Origin: Pseudomonas fulva 12-X
GTDB taxonomy: Bacteria > Pseudomonadota > Gammaproteobacteria > Pseudomonadales > Pseudomonadaceae
DNA: 64,000 nucleotides
NCBI RefSeq assembly: GCF_000213805.1
Contig: NC_015556.1
Span: 2,108,001-2,172,000 of the forward strand
Direction of reading: 5' to 3'
Positions 10,331 to 18,348 of the stretch are shown here, piece after piece; within the stretch, counting starts at the first letter, position 1, and each line of letters opens with the position of its first letter. The notes under the pieces are model-generated. The model saw only the letters and a list, made by a program, of their open reading frames with translations, had not been told where the DNA came from and ran no database searches. A program made the translations under genes and the position numbers.

Positions 10331-12436
10331 ATGACTCGTGTTCGTCATCTATTGATCGGCCTGGCATCGAGCTCGGCGTTTTATTCTGGGCTGGCGCCTG
10401 CGCTGGGGCTGGGTGAGATCACCCTGCATTCGGCGCTCAACCAGCCTTTGAACGCCGAAATCGAGTTGCTGGCGGTAGGTGATGACATGACCGCCTCGGA
10501 CATCAAGGTCGCCCTGGCGCCGGCCGAGGCCTTCAACCAGGCTGGCGTGGACCGTGTCTATTTCCTCAATGACCTGCGTTTCAGCCCGCTGCTGCGCGGT
10601 GGCAAGAGTGTCGTGCGCGTGGTGTCCAACCAGCCGGTGCGCGAGCCCTATCTGAATTTCATCGTCGAGCTCAAGCGCCCCGGTGGGCAGCTGCTGCGCG
10701 AATACACGGTATTGCTCGATCCTCCGTCTTCTTCCGCCTACACCAGCCAGGCAGCACAAGTTGGCGACCAGCAATTCACTTCCTACGCGCCGCCGCGCCG
10801 TACGCCGATTGCCAGCCGTGGTGAGCGTTATCGCGTGGCCAGTGGCGAGAGCCTGTGGACGATCGCCTCCAAGCTGCGGGTCGATGGCGACAAGTCGTCG
10901 CTGCAGGACCTGATGCTCGACATCCACGCGCTCAACCCCGAAGCCTTCACCAACGGCGATATCCATCGCCTGCGTGCCGGTGCCTCGCTGTTGCTGCCTG
11001 ACCACGCACGGGTGGCCGAGGCCGCACCGGCCCAGCCAGCGGACTCCGCGGCACCTGCGCAGCCGGCCGCGCCGGCGCAGATCATTCCCGACACCGCGCC
11101 CCAGCAGCCTGCCGAACCGCAGGTGGAAGTGCTGGCGCAGATCCGCCGCGTGGAAGAGGAGGTTGCCAGCCGTACCGCGGAGAACTTGCAGCTGCAACAG
11201 GATCTGCTGACCGTGCAGAACCAGTTGAAGGACATGATGGTGCGCATGGAAACGCGCGATCAGCAGATCGCCCAGTTGCTCGAGCAACTGGCCCAGCGTC
11301 CTGTCGCTGCGCCCGCAGCGCCTGCCGAACCCGCACCTCAGGCTGTCGCTCCAGGCGCCGCCACGCAGCCTGCTCAAGCGCCGGCCGCCGCCGCGGCGCA
11401 GCCGGCCCAGGCGGAGGGTTTCTGGAATCTGTGGAACATCCTTTTGGCCGGTTTGCTCGGCGCACTGGCGTTGCTGCTGGTGCTGTTCAAACGCAATCGC
11501 AAACCCGACCCTGAGGCCATCGCCGAGCCGGTAGTGTTCGTGCCGCCCGTGGTGCAGGCACCGGTTGCCGCGCCGGTCGAGCCGATCATCGCGCCGCGCG
11601 CTGCCGAGGCAGACGTACCCCCGCCGGTTCGTGCCCCGGTCACGCCGCGCACCGAAACCAGCGCCACCGATCCGCTGGACGCTGCCAACATCTACCTGGC
11701 TTACGGCCGCCTGGGTGAGGCGGTATCGGTGCTGCGTCAGGCGTCTCAGGCCAACCCACAGCGTCTGGATATCGGCTTCCGCCTGCTCGAAGTGCTGGCG
11801 CAGCAGGGCAACACCCTGGCCTTCGCCGAAGAGGAAATGCGCCTGCGCGAAGCCGGCTTCGACCCTGAGCGTATCGATGCCCTCAAGGCTAGTTACCCTG
11901 TGCTGTTCGCGCAGCCGGCCGATGAGCTGGAGTCTCTGGGCCCGCTGGAGGATCTGACTCTCGATCTGGACGACATGCCCGCGCCTGCGCCGCAACAGAA
12001 GCCTCAGGATGACGACTTTCAGCTCAACCTTGATGACCTGTCGCTGGATGCCGACTGGGATCTGGTGAACCCCTTCGAGAACGCCTCGCGCAAGAGGCGC
12101 CCTGGTGCCGAGGTCGATACGCCGGCTGCGCCCGAGGACGCCTCGAGCGATATCTTCGGCCATGACGTGAACAGCCCGTTCGCCGGCACCATGCTGGTCG
12201 AGGAGGAGGCTCCGCAGGAGGAGTGGCTGGAGCTGGACGAGCTGCCGGCGGATGCCGCGGACGAGGCCGAGCGTTTCGTCACCAATCACGAAAACCTCAC
12301 CAAGCTCAACCTGGCCATGGCCTATATCGAGCAGGACGACCTGGAAGCCGCGTGCGACATCCTCAACGAGGTGATCAACGAGGGGGACGAGGAGGAGAAG
12401 CAGGAAGCCCGCGAGCTGCTTGCGCGTATCGCCTGA
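10331..12436 (+). CDS. FimV/HubP family polar landmark protein
   Basis: A 701-residue protein with a signal peptide (about 1-26), the FimV N-terminal domain (LGEITLHSALNQPLNAEIELL), a LysM peptidoglycan-binding domain near 165-220 (YRVASGESLWTIASKL), a coiled coil (about 265-315), a Pro/Ala-rich linker, one transmembrane helix (WNILLAGLLGALALLLVLF, about 368-386), an acidic cytoplasmic region with a TPR-like segment and the conserved FimV C terminus (TKLNLAMAYIEQDDLEAACDILNEV). FimV proteins organise the pole for type IV pili and chemotaxis. It is shorter than P. aeruginosa FimV (about 919 residues) and does not lie by asd or truA, so it may be a second, FimV-like paralogue. It appears to be a single-gene unit with its own terminator. 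Confidence 0.85.
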   Translation: MTRVRHLLIGLASSSAFYSGLAPALGLGEITLHSALNQPLNAEIELLAVGDDMTASDIKVALAPAEAFNQAGVDRVYFLNDLRFSPLLRGGKSVVRVVSNQPVREPYLNFIVELKRPGGQLLREYTVLLDPPSSSAYTSQAAQVGDQQFTSYAPPRRTPIASRGERYRVASGESLWTIASKLRVDGDKSSLQDLMLDIHALNPEAFTNGDIHRLRAGASLLLPDHARVAEAAPAQPADSAAPAQPAAPAQIIPDTAPQQPAEPQVEVLAQIRRVEEEVASRTAENLQLQQDLLTVQNQLKDMMVRMETRDQQIAQLLEQLAQRPVAAPAAPAEPAPQAVAPGAATQPAQAPAAAAAQPAQAEGFWNLWNILLAGLLGALALLLVLFKRNRKPDPEAIAEPVVFVPPVVQAPVAAPVEPIIAPRAAEADVPPPVRAPVTPRTETSATDPLDAANIYLAYGRLGEAVSVLRQASQANPQRLDIGFRLLEVLAQQGNTLAFAEEEMRLREAGFDPERIDALKASYPVLFAQPADELESLGPLEDLTLDLDDMPAPAPQQKPQDDDFQLNLDDLSLDADWDLVNPFENASRKRRPGAEVDTPAAPEDASSDIFGHDVNSPFAGTMLVEEEAPQEEWLELDELPADAADEAERFVTNHENLTKLNLAMAYIEQDDLEAACDILNEVINEGDEEEKQEARELLARIA

Positions 12437-12456
12437 GTTCTGCCTGTCTGCACCCG

Positions 12457-12479
12457 AGCGCGGCCATGCCGCGCTTTTT
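12457..12479 (+). terminator. Rho-independent terminator of the fimV-like gene
   Basis: An 8-bp perfect stem (AGCGCGGC / GCCGCGCT) with a CAT loop is followed by a T run. It starts 20 bases after the stop codon. Confidence 0.85.
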
Positions 12480-12519
12480 CATGGGCGTTCTTTAATGCCC
12501 TCTGTACTGGAGTGAGTCC

Positions 12520-12813
12520 ATGAGCACCAGCAAAGCCGAAGTGACCATCACCTATTGCACCCAGTGCCAATGGCTGCTGCGCGCGGCCTGGCTGGCTCAG
12601 GAGTTGCTGACCACCTTCGCCGACGACCTGGCCAGGGTCAGCCTCGAGCCGGCCACCGGCGGCACCTTTCGCATCCAGTGCAATGGCGTGGAGATCTGGG
12701 AGCGCAAGGCCGACGGCGGCTTTCCGGAAGCCAAGGTGCTCAAGCAGCGAGTGCGCGACCAGATCGATCCGGCCCGCGACCTGGGCCATAACGACCGCCC
12801 GGCCGTTAGCTGA
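12520..12813 (+). CDS. SelT/SelW/SelH (Rdx) family protein with CxxC motif
   Basis: A 97-residue thioredoxin-like Rdx protein. The redox motif YCTQCQW sits at residues 11-17, just after the first beta strand (VTITYC), and both positions are ordinary cysteines with no selenocysteine. A GGTFRIQCNGVEIWERKADGGFPEAKVLKQRV block follows, typical of SelW-like proteins (the family's GxFEV and FPE patterns). Bacterial members are presumed thiol oxidoreductases; partners are unknown. Start ATG 12520 follows ACTGGAGTGAGTCC. It stands alone, in its own short unit after the fimV terminator. Confidence 0.88.
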   Translation: MSTSKAEVTITYCTQCQWLLRAAWLAQELLTTFADDLARVSLEPATGGTFRIQCNGVEIWERKADGGFPEAKVLKQRVRDQIDPARDLGHNDRPAVS

Positions 12814-12910
12814 CCGAACAGCTCGGCGCTGCGATTCAGGCCGGGCGAGGCGTTGGGGAGGCCTGGCGACGACTTCGCTGCCGCTGCCTGTCCGCGAAGC
12901 CAAAAGGTAG

Positions 12911-12934
12911 GGCGTACTCGCGTAGCAGTACGCC
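12911..12934. repeat. Short palindromic repeat
   Basis: GGCGTACT and AGTACGCC form an 8-bp inverted repeat around CGCGTAGC in the 196-bp gap between the Rdx gene and the CsaA-like gene. It has the look of a dispersed intergenic palindrome. Nothing else recognisable lies in that gap. Confidence 0.5.
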
Positions 12935-13009
12935 GTGCTCCGCCATGACGGGCTGTTCGCTGGCGCTCCTGAGCGGCCAGCGCCACAGTCCGCCTTAGGT
13001 GTCCGCAGC

Positions 13010-13345
13010 TCAGGCCAGACGAGCGCCATTGGGCAGCGGCTTGTCGAAGCCTGCCAGCACGACCTTGCCGTCGCTGTCGTAGACGCCGGTGACCAACACC
13101 TCGGAGCGTACGCCGGCGATGCGCTTGGGCGCGAAATTGCACACGCACAGTACTTGGCGCCCAACCAGTTCGTCGGCACGGTAATGGGCGGTGACCTGAG
13201 CGCTGGAGGTGCGGATGCCCAGTTCGCCGAGATCGACCTGCAGCACATAGGCAGGCTTGGTCGCTTTCTCGTTAGGTGCTGCGCTGATAAGGGTGCCGAC
13301 GCGTAGCTCGACGCGCTCGAAGTCCTGCCATTCGATGATTTGCAT
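13010..13345 (-). CDS. csaA: CsaA-like tRNA-binding protein
   Basis: A 111-residue protein consisting of one OB-fold tRNA-binding domain of the type found at the C terminus of MetRS and in CsaA/YgjH. FERVELRVGTLISAAPNEKA at 9-28 and RQVLCVCNFAPKRIAGVRSEVLVTG near 64-88 are the family blocks. Such proteins dimerise and bind tRNA; CsaA has also been described as a secretion chaperone. The precise role here is not known. The stop lies 197 bp from the Rdx gene (convergent) and the gene stands alone. Confidence 0.88.
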   Translation of the reverse strand: MQIIEWQDFERVELRVGTLISAAPNEKATKPAYVLQVDLGELGIRTSSAQVTAHYRADELVGRQVLCVCNFAPKRIAGVRSEVLVTGVYDSDGKVVLAGFDKPLPNGARLA

Positions 13346-13415
13346 GATGCTCTCCTGTTCTGTGCTGGGCGCACTCTAGCGGCCCAGCAAAGAACAGGCT
13401 GTCGCAGGGCTTGCG

Positions 13416-14174
13416 TTATTTGTCGCCAGGCTGGCGCTCGCGCAGCGCTCTAGGCGTTTCGCCAAAGTGCCGTGAGAGGGCGGCGGTGAAGGCGCTTTGT
13501 GAGCTGTAGCCAACCCGGGCGGCGATTTCGCCGACGTTCAGACGGCTGTTGTGCAGCAGCTGACGGCCCAGGCGCAGGCGTTTGTCGCGTACGTAGGCCA
13601 TGGGCGTAAGCCCGGTTTCTTCGACAAAACGATGGTGAAAGCGCGCTGCGGAAAGCCCGGCAATACCGGCCAGGTCTGCCACCTGAATGGGATGGGCCGC
13701 ATGCCGCTCGATATAAGCATTCAGTGCGCTCATCGGCAGGCTCGGAGCGGGAAGGGGCGCCACTGGTGCGTTGAGGCTGGCCAGCAGCAGGATGGCGCCC
13801 TGGCGGGCGATCAGTGGATCGTCGACCGCGCTGGCGGCCAGCCAGTTGACCAGCCCGCTCTGGTTGGCCGACAGCTCGATCTTGAGCGGCGCCTCCAGCA
13901 GGCGGCGGCTGGCGTCGGCATGATCACCCAGGTTGCGCTGCAGCCAGTCGCCAGCCGGAACGTCGAGCACCAGGCATTCGCTGCCGTTACGGCTTTCGCA
14001 GGCGTGCCGTGCACCGGCCGGCACCACGGCCAGGGTTTGTCGGCTGACGCGGCTGCCCAGGCCCGCCACTTCGAACTGCAGATGGCCACTCAGGCCGAAC
14101 ACCAGCTGGGCGTGATCGTGCTCGTGGCAGACGATGTCCTGATGGTAATGGCGAACTGACAAGAGCGCTGACAT
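13416..14174 (-). CDS. AraC family transcriptional regulator with cupin-type sensor domain
   Basis: A 252-residue regulator. The N-terminal half is a cupin-like ligand domain (HEHDHAQLVFGLSGHLQFEV near 16-35). The C-terminal AraC domain has two helix-turn-helix motifs (IQVADLAGIAGLSAARFHHRFVEETG and VGEIAARVGYSSQSAFTAALSRHFG). I chose ATG 14174 because GAGGA lies upstream at a proper distance; starts at 14231 or the GTG at 14243 lack one. It is divergent from the metallophosphatase gene. The ligand and targets are unknown. Confidence 0.85.
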   Translation of the reverse strand: MSALLSVRHYHQDIVCHEHDHAQLVFGLSGHLQFEVAGLGSRVSRQTLAVVPAGARHACESRNGSECLVLDVPAGDWLQRNLGDHADASRRLLEAPLKIELSANQSGLVNWLAASAVDDPLIARQGAILLLASLNAPVAPLPAPSLPMSALNAYIERHAAHPIQVADLAGIAGLSAARFHHRFVEETGLTPMAYVRDKRLRLGRQLLHNSRLNVGEIAARVGYSSQSAFTAALSRHFGETPRALRERQPGDK

Positions 14175-14341
14175 GGCGAGTTCCTCGAACGGTCGCGCCA
14201 GTTTACGCCGTAGCTCGCTGCTTGGATGCATCGGCGTGCTCACAGGCGAAGCGCGCCGTCGTCATCGAATTGCCATGAGGCGTTCACAATCGTTTCACCG
14301 CGTTCGCGCAAGCTCGGCCAAAATCTGCCGGAGACTGCCCG

Positions 14342-15166
14342 ATGAGCATCGAACCCCTGGTAAGGCCGAGCCGCAAGCAACGCGTACGTACGTTGTGGAT
14401 CTCCGACGTGCACCTCGGCACCCGCGACAGCCAGGCCGAACACCTGGCGGCGTTTCTCAAGCGCTACCAGGCTGAGCGGATCTACCTGGTGGGTGACATC
14501 ATCGACGGCTGGAAGCTGCGCAGCGGCATCTACTGGCCCCAGGCACACACCAACGTGATCCGTCGTCTGCTGACCATGAGCAAGCGCGGCACCCAGGTCA
14601 TCTATGTCACCGGTAACCACGATGAATTCCTGCGCCGTTACTCCAGGCTTTTGTTGGGTAATATCCAGCTGGTCGACGAGGCCGAACATGTGACGGCCGA
14701 TGGCCGCAAGCTGCTGGTGATCCATGGCGACCAGTTCGACGTGATCACCCGTTACCACCGCTGGCTGGCCTTTCTCGGCGACTCGGCCTACACCGTAACC
14801 CTGGTGCTCAACCGCTGGCTCAACCACTGGCGGCGGCGCTACGGCTATGGCTACTGGTCACTGTCGGCCTACCTCAAGCACAAGGTGAAGACGGCGGTGA
14901 ACTTCATCAGCGATTTCGAGGAGGCCATCACCCACGAGTGCGCGCGCCGGGGCTTCGACGGCGTGATCTGTGGGCACATTCACCATGCCGAGATCCGCAA
15001 GCTCGGAGAGGTCGAGTACCTCAATTGCGGCGACTGGGTGGAGTCCTGCACGGCGCTGATCGAGCATCCGGACGGCCGCATCGAGCTCTATCGGCTGGCT
15101 GAGGAGCAGCAGCGCCTGGCGCAACTGCAGGCTGAGAAGGTGGCGGTCATCGAGCCGGCGGCATGA
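14342..15166 (+). CDS. UDP-2,3-diacylglucosamine diphosphatase-like metallophosphoesterase
   Basis: A 274-residue calcineurin-like phosphoesterase. All five metal motifs are present: SDVHLG (near 22), VGDIIDGW (50), GNHDE (93), VIHGDQFD (121) and GHIHHAE (about 209). This subfamily resembles LpxH but is longer, with an insertion RWLNHWRRRYGYGYWSLSAYLKHKVKTAV between the motifs. Members are commonly encoded beside a family 4/1 glycosyltransferase, exactly as here: its stop overlaps the start of the next gene by four bases (ATGA). That points to a role in envelope lipid or glycolipid metabolism, but the substrate is not proven. It is unlikely to be the main LpxH. Confidence 0.85.
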   Translation: MSIEPLVRPSRKQRVRTLWISDVHLGTRDSQAEHLAAFLKRYQAERIYLVGDIIDGWKLRSGIYWPQAHTNVIRRLLTMSKRGTQVIYVTGNHDEFLRRYSRLLLGNIQLVDEAEHVTADGRKLLVIHGDQFDVITRYHRWLAFLGDSAYTVTLVLNRWLNHWRRRYGYGYWSLSAYLKHKVKTAVNFISDFEEAITHECARRGFDGVICGHIHHAEIRKLGEVEYLNCGDWVESCTALIEHPDGRIELYRLAEEQQRLAQLQAEKVAVIEPAA

Positions 15167-16205
15167 GGCTGCTGATCGTCAGCGACGCCTGGGCGCCCCA
15201 GGTCAACGGTGTGGTCACCAGCCTGCAGGCGCTGGTGGGCGAGCTGCGTGCTATGGGCCATGAGGTCGAGGTGCTGTCGCGCAGAGCTTTCGCTGCGTGC
15301 CTTGCCCCAGCTATCCGGAAATCCCTCTGGCCTGGAACCTGTGGCGAGTCGGCCCGGCCATCGAGGCCTTCACGCCCGACTGCGTGCACCTAGCCACCGA
15401 AGGGCCGCTGGGGTGGGCCGCCCGGCGCTGGCTCTTGCGCCGCGGCCTGGCGTTTTCCAGCGCGGTGCATACGCGCTTTCCCGAATACCTGACGGCGCGC
15501 TGCCGCTGGATCGGGTTGGGCGTGGGTTATGCCTGCCTGCGGGACTTTCACCGGCATAGCCAGGCGGTGCTGGTCAGCACCGAGCGCCTGCGCCAGGGGC
15601 TGGCTGAGCGTGGGCTCAAGCGTCTGATGCTTTGGCGCAAGGGCGTGGACATGCGCCTTTTCACGCCAAGACCCGAATTGGCGGCGCCGATGAGCGCGAT
15701 CTTCCTGTACGTCGGGCGTATCGCCGCGGAGAAGAACCTGCAGGCGTTTCTCGACCTGCAGCTGCCGGGCGAGAAGTGGGTGGTCGGTGATGGCCCGCAG
15801 CGGCCGACGCTGGAAGCGGCATATCCGGGCGTGAAGTTTTTCGGCTATCGGCACGGCGAGGCACTTGCCGATTTTTATCGGCGCGCCAGTGTGCTGGTGT
15901 TTCCGTCGCTTACCGACACCTACGGGCTGGTGATGCTCGAGGCTCAGGCCTGCGGCACGCCGGTGGCGGCCTTTGCCGTGCCGGGGCCGCTGGATGTGGT
16001 GGTGCCGGGCGTGACCGGCGTGCTGGCAGCCAATCTGCGCGATGCCTGCCTGGCCGCACTGGAACTGGATCGCGTGCGCTGCGTCGAAGAGGCGGGGCGT
16101 CAGTCGTGGCGGGCATCGGCCCTGGAGTTTCTCGCCAGCCAGCCGCTGCTCAGTGGCAGGCCGGTGAGTGGTGAGTTGAATACGGTCGTGGTGCGCAGCT
16201 GCTGA
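15163..16205 (+). pseudogene. Family 1/4 glycosyltransferase, interrupted by a single-base frameshift
   Basis: The gene starts correctly (MRLLIVSDAWAPQVNGVV) and overlaps the phosphatase stop (ATGA), but frame 1 runs out after 76 codons. The rest is continuous in another frame from about 15276 to 16205 and contains the GT4 features VGRIAAEKN, VVGDGPQRP and the C-terminal FPSLTDTYGLVMLEAQACGTPVAAF. Adding one C at 15280/15281 restores a seamless junction (VEVLSPQSFRCVPCPSYPEI). Without the shift the product would be about 347 residues, normal for this family. It is either a real recent inactivation or a sequencing error; codon use is unchanged on both sides. If broken, the linked phosphatase loses its usual partner. 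Confidence 0.88.
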
Positions 16206-16215
16206 GCCGCCGGCG

Positions 16216-17601
16216 TTAGATGATCTTGTCGCGCAGCTTTTCGGCGGCCTGCTCCAGGGCCTCGATGACGCGATCCTTGTCGAAGTTCTGGATGCCGTTG
16301 GTGTCCAGGTACATGGAGAAGCCGGGCAGCTCGTGCTCCATGTAGCTGGAGCTGGCGCCGAGGTCGCGGCGGAAATCCACCACTTGGTAGATCTGCACCG
16401 GGCGGCTGAAGCCCTTCACGCTGATCTGGCCCTTGTCGCGGCACATGATCACGTCCTTGATCAGCGAATAGGTCTCGTGGGAGATCAGAATCTCACCGGC
16501 TTCGGCAGCGCTTTCCAGGCGGCTGGCGAGGTTCACGTCGCGGCCGATGATGGTGTAGTCCATACGCGTGTCGGCGCCGAAGTTGCCCACCGTGCAGTAG
16601 CCGGTGTTGAGGCCCATGCGGATTTCCAGCGGCTTGGTGATGCCCTGGGCGCGCCAGTGCTGGCGCAGCACCTTCATGTGCTTGCGCATGGCGATGGCCA
16701 TCGACACCGCGGCCATGGCGTCCTTCTTGGCGCCCTGGCTGCTGGGGTCGCCGAAGAACACCATCACGCTGTCGCCGATGAACTTGTCGATGGTGCCGCC
16801 GAACTTCATGCAGATCTTCGACATCTCGTTGAGATAGGTGTTGAGCAGGTCGGTCAGGGCCTCGGCTTCCAGCTCCTCGGACAGCTCGGTGAAGCCGCGG
16901 ATGTCGGAGAAGAACACCGTGAGCTTCTTGCGCTGGGTTTCCAGGCGCACGTGCTTCTTGCCGCTGAAGATCGATTCCCACACCTGGGGCGACAGGTACT
17001 TGGCCAGGTTGCGGGCCAGGCGCGCGGCCTTTTCCTGCTCGCCCTTGATCTGGTTGCGTACCTGGGCGAGGCGGATGCCCTGCTGGTGGACGAAATAGGC
17101 GGTGATGCAGATGTACATGATCGTGAAACCGATGCTCACCAGTGCCACCAGTGCCGGTGTTTCAGGCGCCACATGCAGTTCGGTGAGTGCGGCGGTTAGC
17201 AGCGTGCCGCTGAAGGCCACCAGCAGCGCCAGGCCCATGTCGCGCAGGCCACCGACGATCAGGGTGCTGAAGCTCAGGGTCAGCAGGCACATCAGGCTGG
17301 GCACCACAGAGAAACTCAGCAAGGCCGCCGCAGCGCCACAATGCAGAGCATCTAGGAACAGCAGGACCAGCAGGGTACGGTGGCGGTGTTCGGTGCGAAA
17401 ACGCTTGCTCGCCCAGTGAACCAGATGGGGATAGAGCAGGGCGTAGGGCACGATCCAGATCAGACCGTGGCTGAACACCTGTTCATAGGTGCCGGCCGCG
17501 ACACTCGCCGCTACGGCGAGATAGGCCAGCACGCGCGAGTAATATTCGCGGGTGAGCAGCGACGGCAGATTGTTCGGTACGGCGGCAATACTGGTGTTCA
17601 T
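16216..17601 (-). CDS. cyaB: Class III adenylate cyclase CyaB, MASE2 type
   Basis: A 461-residue membrane-bound adenylate cyclase. The N-terminal third is a MASE2 sensor with about six hydrophobic segments (residues 25-180). The C-terminal catalytic domain starts near residue 225 with VFFSDIRGFTELSEELEAE (metal Asp), KFGGTIDKFIGDSVMVFFGDP (second metal Asp) and the RMGLNTGYCTVGNFGADTRMDYTIIGRDVNLASRLE block. In P. aeruginosa the orthologue makes most cAMP for Vfr and controls virulence and twitching. It converges with the broken glycosyltransferase gene. The MNTSIAAVPNNLPSLLTREYYSRVL start is typical of the family. Confidence 0.95.
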   Translation of the reverse strand: MNTSIAAVPNNLPSLLTREYYSRVLAYLAVAASVAAGTYEQVFSHGLIWIVPYALLYPHLVHWASKRFRTEHRHRTLLVLLFLDALHCGAAAALLSFSVVPSLMCLLTLSFSTLIVGGLRDMGLALLVAFSGTLLTAALTELHVAPETPALVALVSIGFTIMYICITAYFVHQQGIRLAQVRNQIKGEQEKAARLARNLAKYLSPQVWESIFSGKKHVRLETQRKKLTVFFSDIRGFTELSEELEAEALTDLLNTYLNEMSKICMKFGGTIDKFIGDSVMVFFGDPSSQGAKKDAMAAVSMAIAMRKHMKVLRQHWRAQGITKPLEIRMGLNTGYCTVGNFGADTRMDYTIIGRDVNLASRLESAAEAGEILISHETYSLIKDVIMCRDKGQISVKGFSRPVQIYQVVDFRRDLGASSSYMEHELPGFSMYLDTNGIQNFDKDRVIEALEQAAEKLRDKII

Positions 17602-17777
17602 GCGCTAACGGCGACCCCTGCTGAAAGTCCGACTGCATGACCGAGCGCCAGGTGGTGGCGGTGTGCGGACGGGGTCAGCGGAAAGTGCGGATCATATACG
17701 CTGCAACGCTGGCCGGCAAAGGCGCAATGCCATGACGGTGCGAATCCCGGCGTGGGCAATTGCATTTGACCGTTCGT

Positions 17778-18095
17778 TCAGAAACGAATGCGTCCGGTGA
17801 GCATGTCCTTGAGCATCACCCAGTCGCCCATCAGCGAATACAGCGGGTACTGGAAGGTGGCGGGGCGATTGCGTTCGAAGGCGAAGTGGCCGACCCAGGC
17901 GAAGCCATAGCCGATCACCGGCAGGGCCAGCAGCCACAACCATTGCCCGCTGAGCAGGACATAGCCGAGCGTCACCAGCACCAGTAGGCTGCCGACATAA
18001 TGCAGACGCCGGCAGGTCGGGTGGCGGTGTTCTTCCAGGTAGTAAGGATAGAACTCGGCGAAGGAGTTGAAGCGCTCTCGGGGCTGGCTGCTCAT
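17778..18095 (-). CDS. Mpo1/DUF962-like membrane protein
   Basis: A 105-residue protein with RFNSFAEFYPYYLEEHRHPTCRRLHYVGSLL, the conserved start of DUF962/Mpo1 proteins, with histidines at the usual metal positions (HRHP, RRLHYVG, VGHFAFERNRPATF). Two hydrophobic helices lie near 32-67. The yeast relative Mpo1 is an iron-dependent dioxygenase for 2-hydroxy fatty acids; the bacterial role is inferred only. The gene is alone, between cyaB and a MITE-like insertion that lies 55 bp upstream. Confidence 0.85.
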   Translation of the reverse strand: MSSQPRERFNSFAEFYPYYLEEHRHPTCRRLHYVGSLLVLVTLGYVLLSGQWLWLLALPVIGYGFAWVGHFAFERNRPATFQYPLYSLMGDWVMLKDMLTGRIRF

Positions 18096-18150
18096 CGGCG
18101 GCTACCTGTTGTTGTTATGTCCGCTGAGTCTAGGCCGAGATTGCCTGTCG

Positions 18151-18347
18151 CAACAGCGCGCCTCTAAAAACGTAGGCGAGGCAGTCAGCGCAAGGCGAAA
18201 GCATACGAAAAAGCGACCGGGGTCGCGCTCGACTTTACGAGTTGTAAATGAGCATTTTGATGGGGGCGCCCAGCCTGGGCTCGCATCCGAGTCTGCTTTC
18301 AACGCGGCGATGACAACGCAGGTAGTTTTTAGAGGTGCCCAACAGCG
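18151..18347. mobile_element. 181-bp MITE-like element with 8-bp target duplication
   Basis: The repeats CCTCTAAAAAC (18161-18171) and GTTTTTAGAGG (18325-18335) are a perfect 11-bp inverted pair near the ends of a 181-bp segment. CAACAGCG stands directly on both outer sides (18151-18158 and 18340-18347), which looks like an 8-bp target site duplication. No open reading frame of note lies inside. The right end comes one base after the trkH stop codon. The segment is poorer in GC than its neighbours in the middle (18205-18270). No parent transposon is visible in the window. Confidence 0.6.
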
Positions 18348-18348
18348 A

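Noticed and set aside
10146..10334. A 62-codon frame ending inside the fimV-like start (ATGA overlap)
   Set aside because: It starts with TTG, has no ribosome binding site, and the peptide matches nothing recognisable.
12322..13374. A 350-codon minus-strand frame over the end of the fimV-like gene and the Rdx gene
   Set aside because: It crosses two well-supported plus-strand genes and the palindrome between them, and has no domain.
15297..16205. The downstream part of the glycosyltransferase as a separate gene starting at GTG
   Set aside because: It lacks the N-terminal domain and a ribosome binding site; one added base joins it exactly to the frame from 15163.
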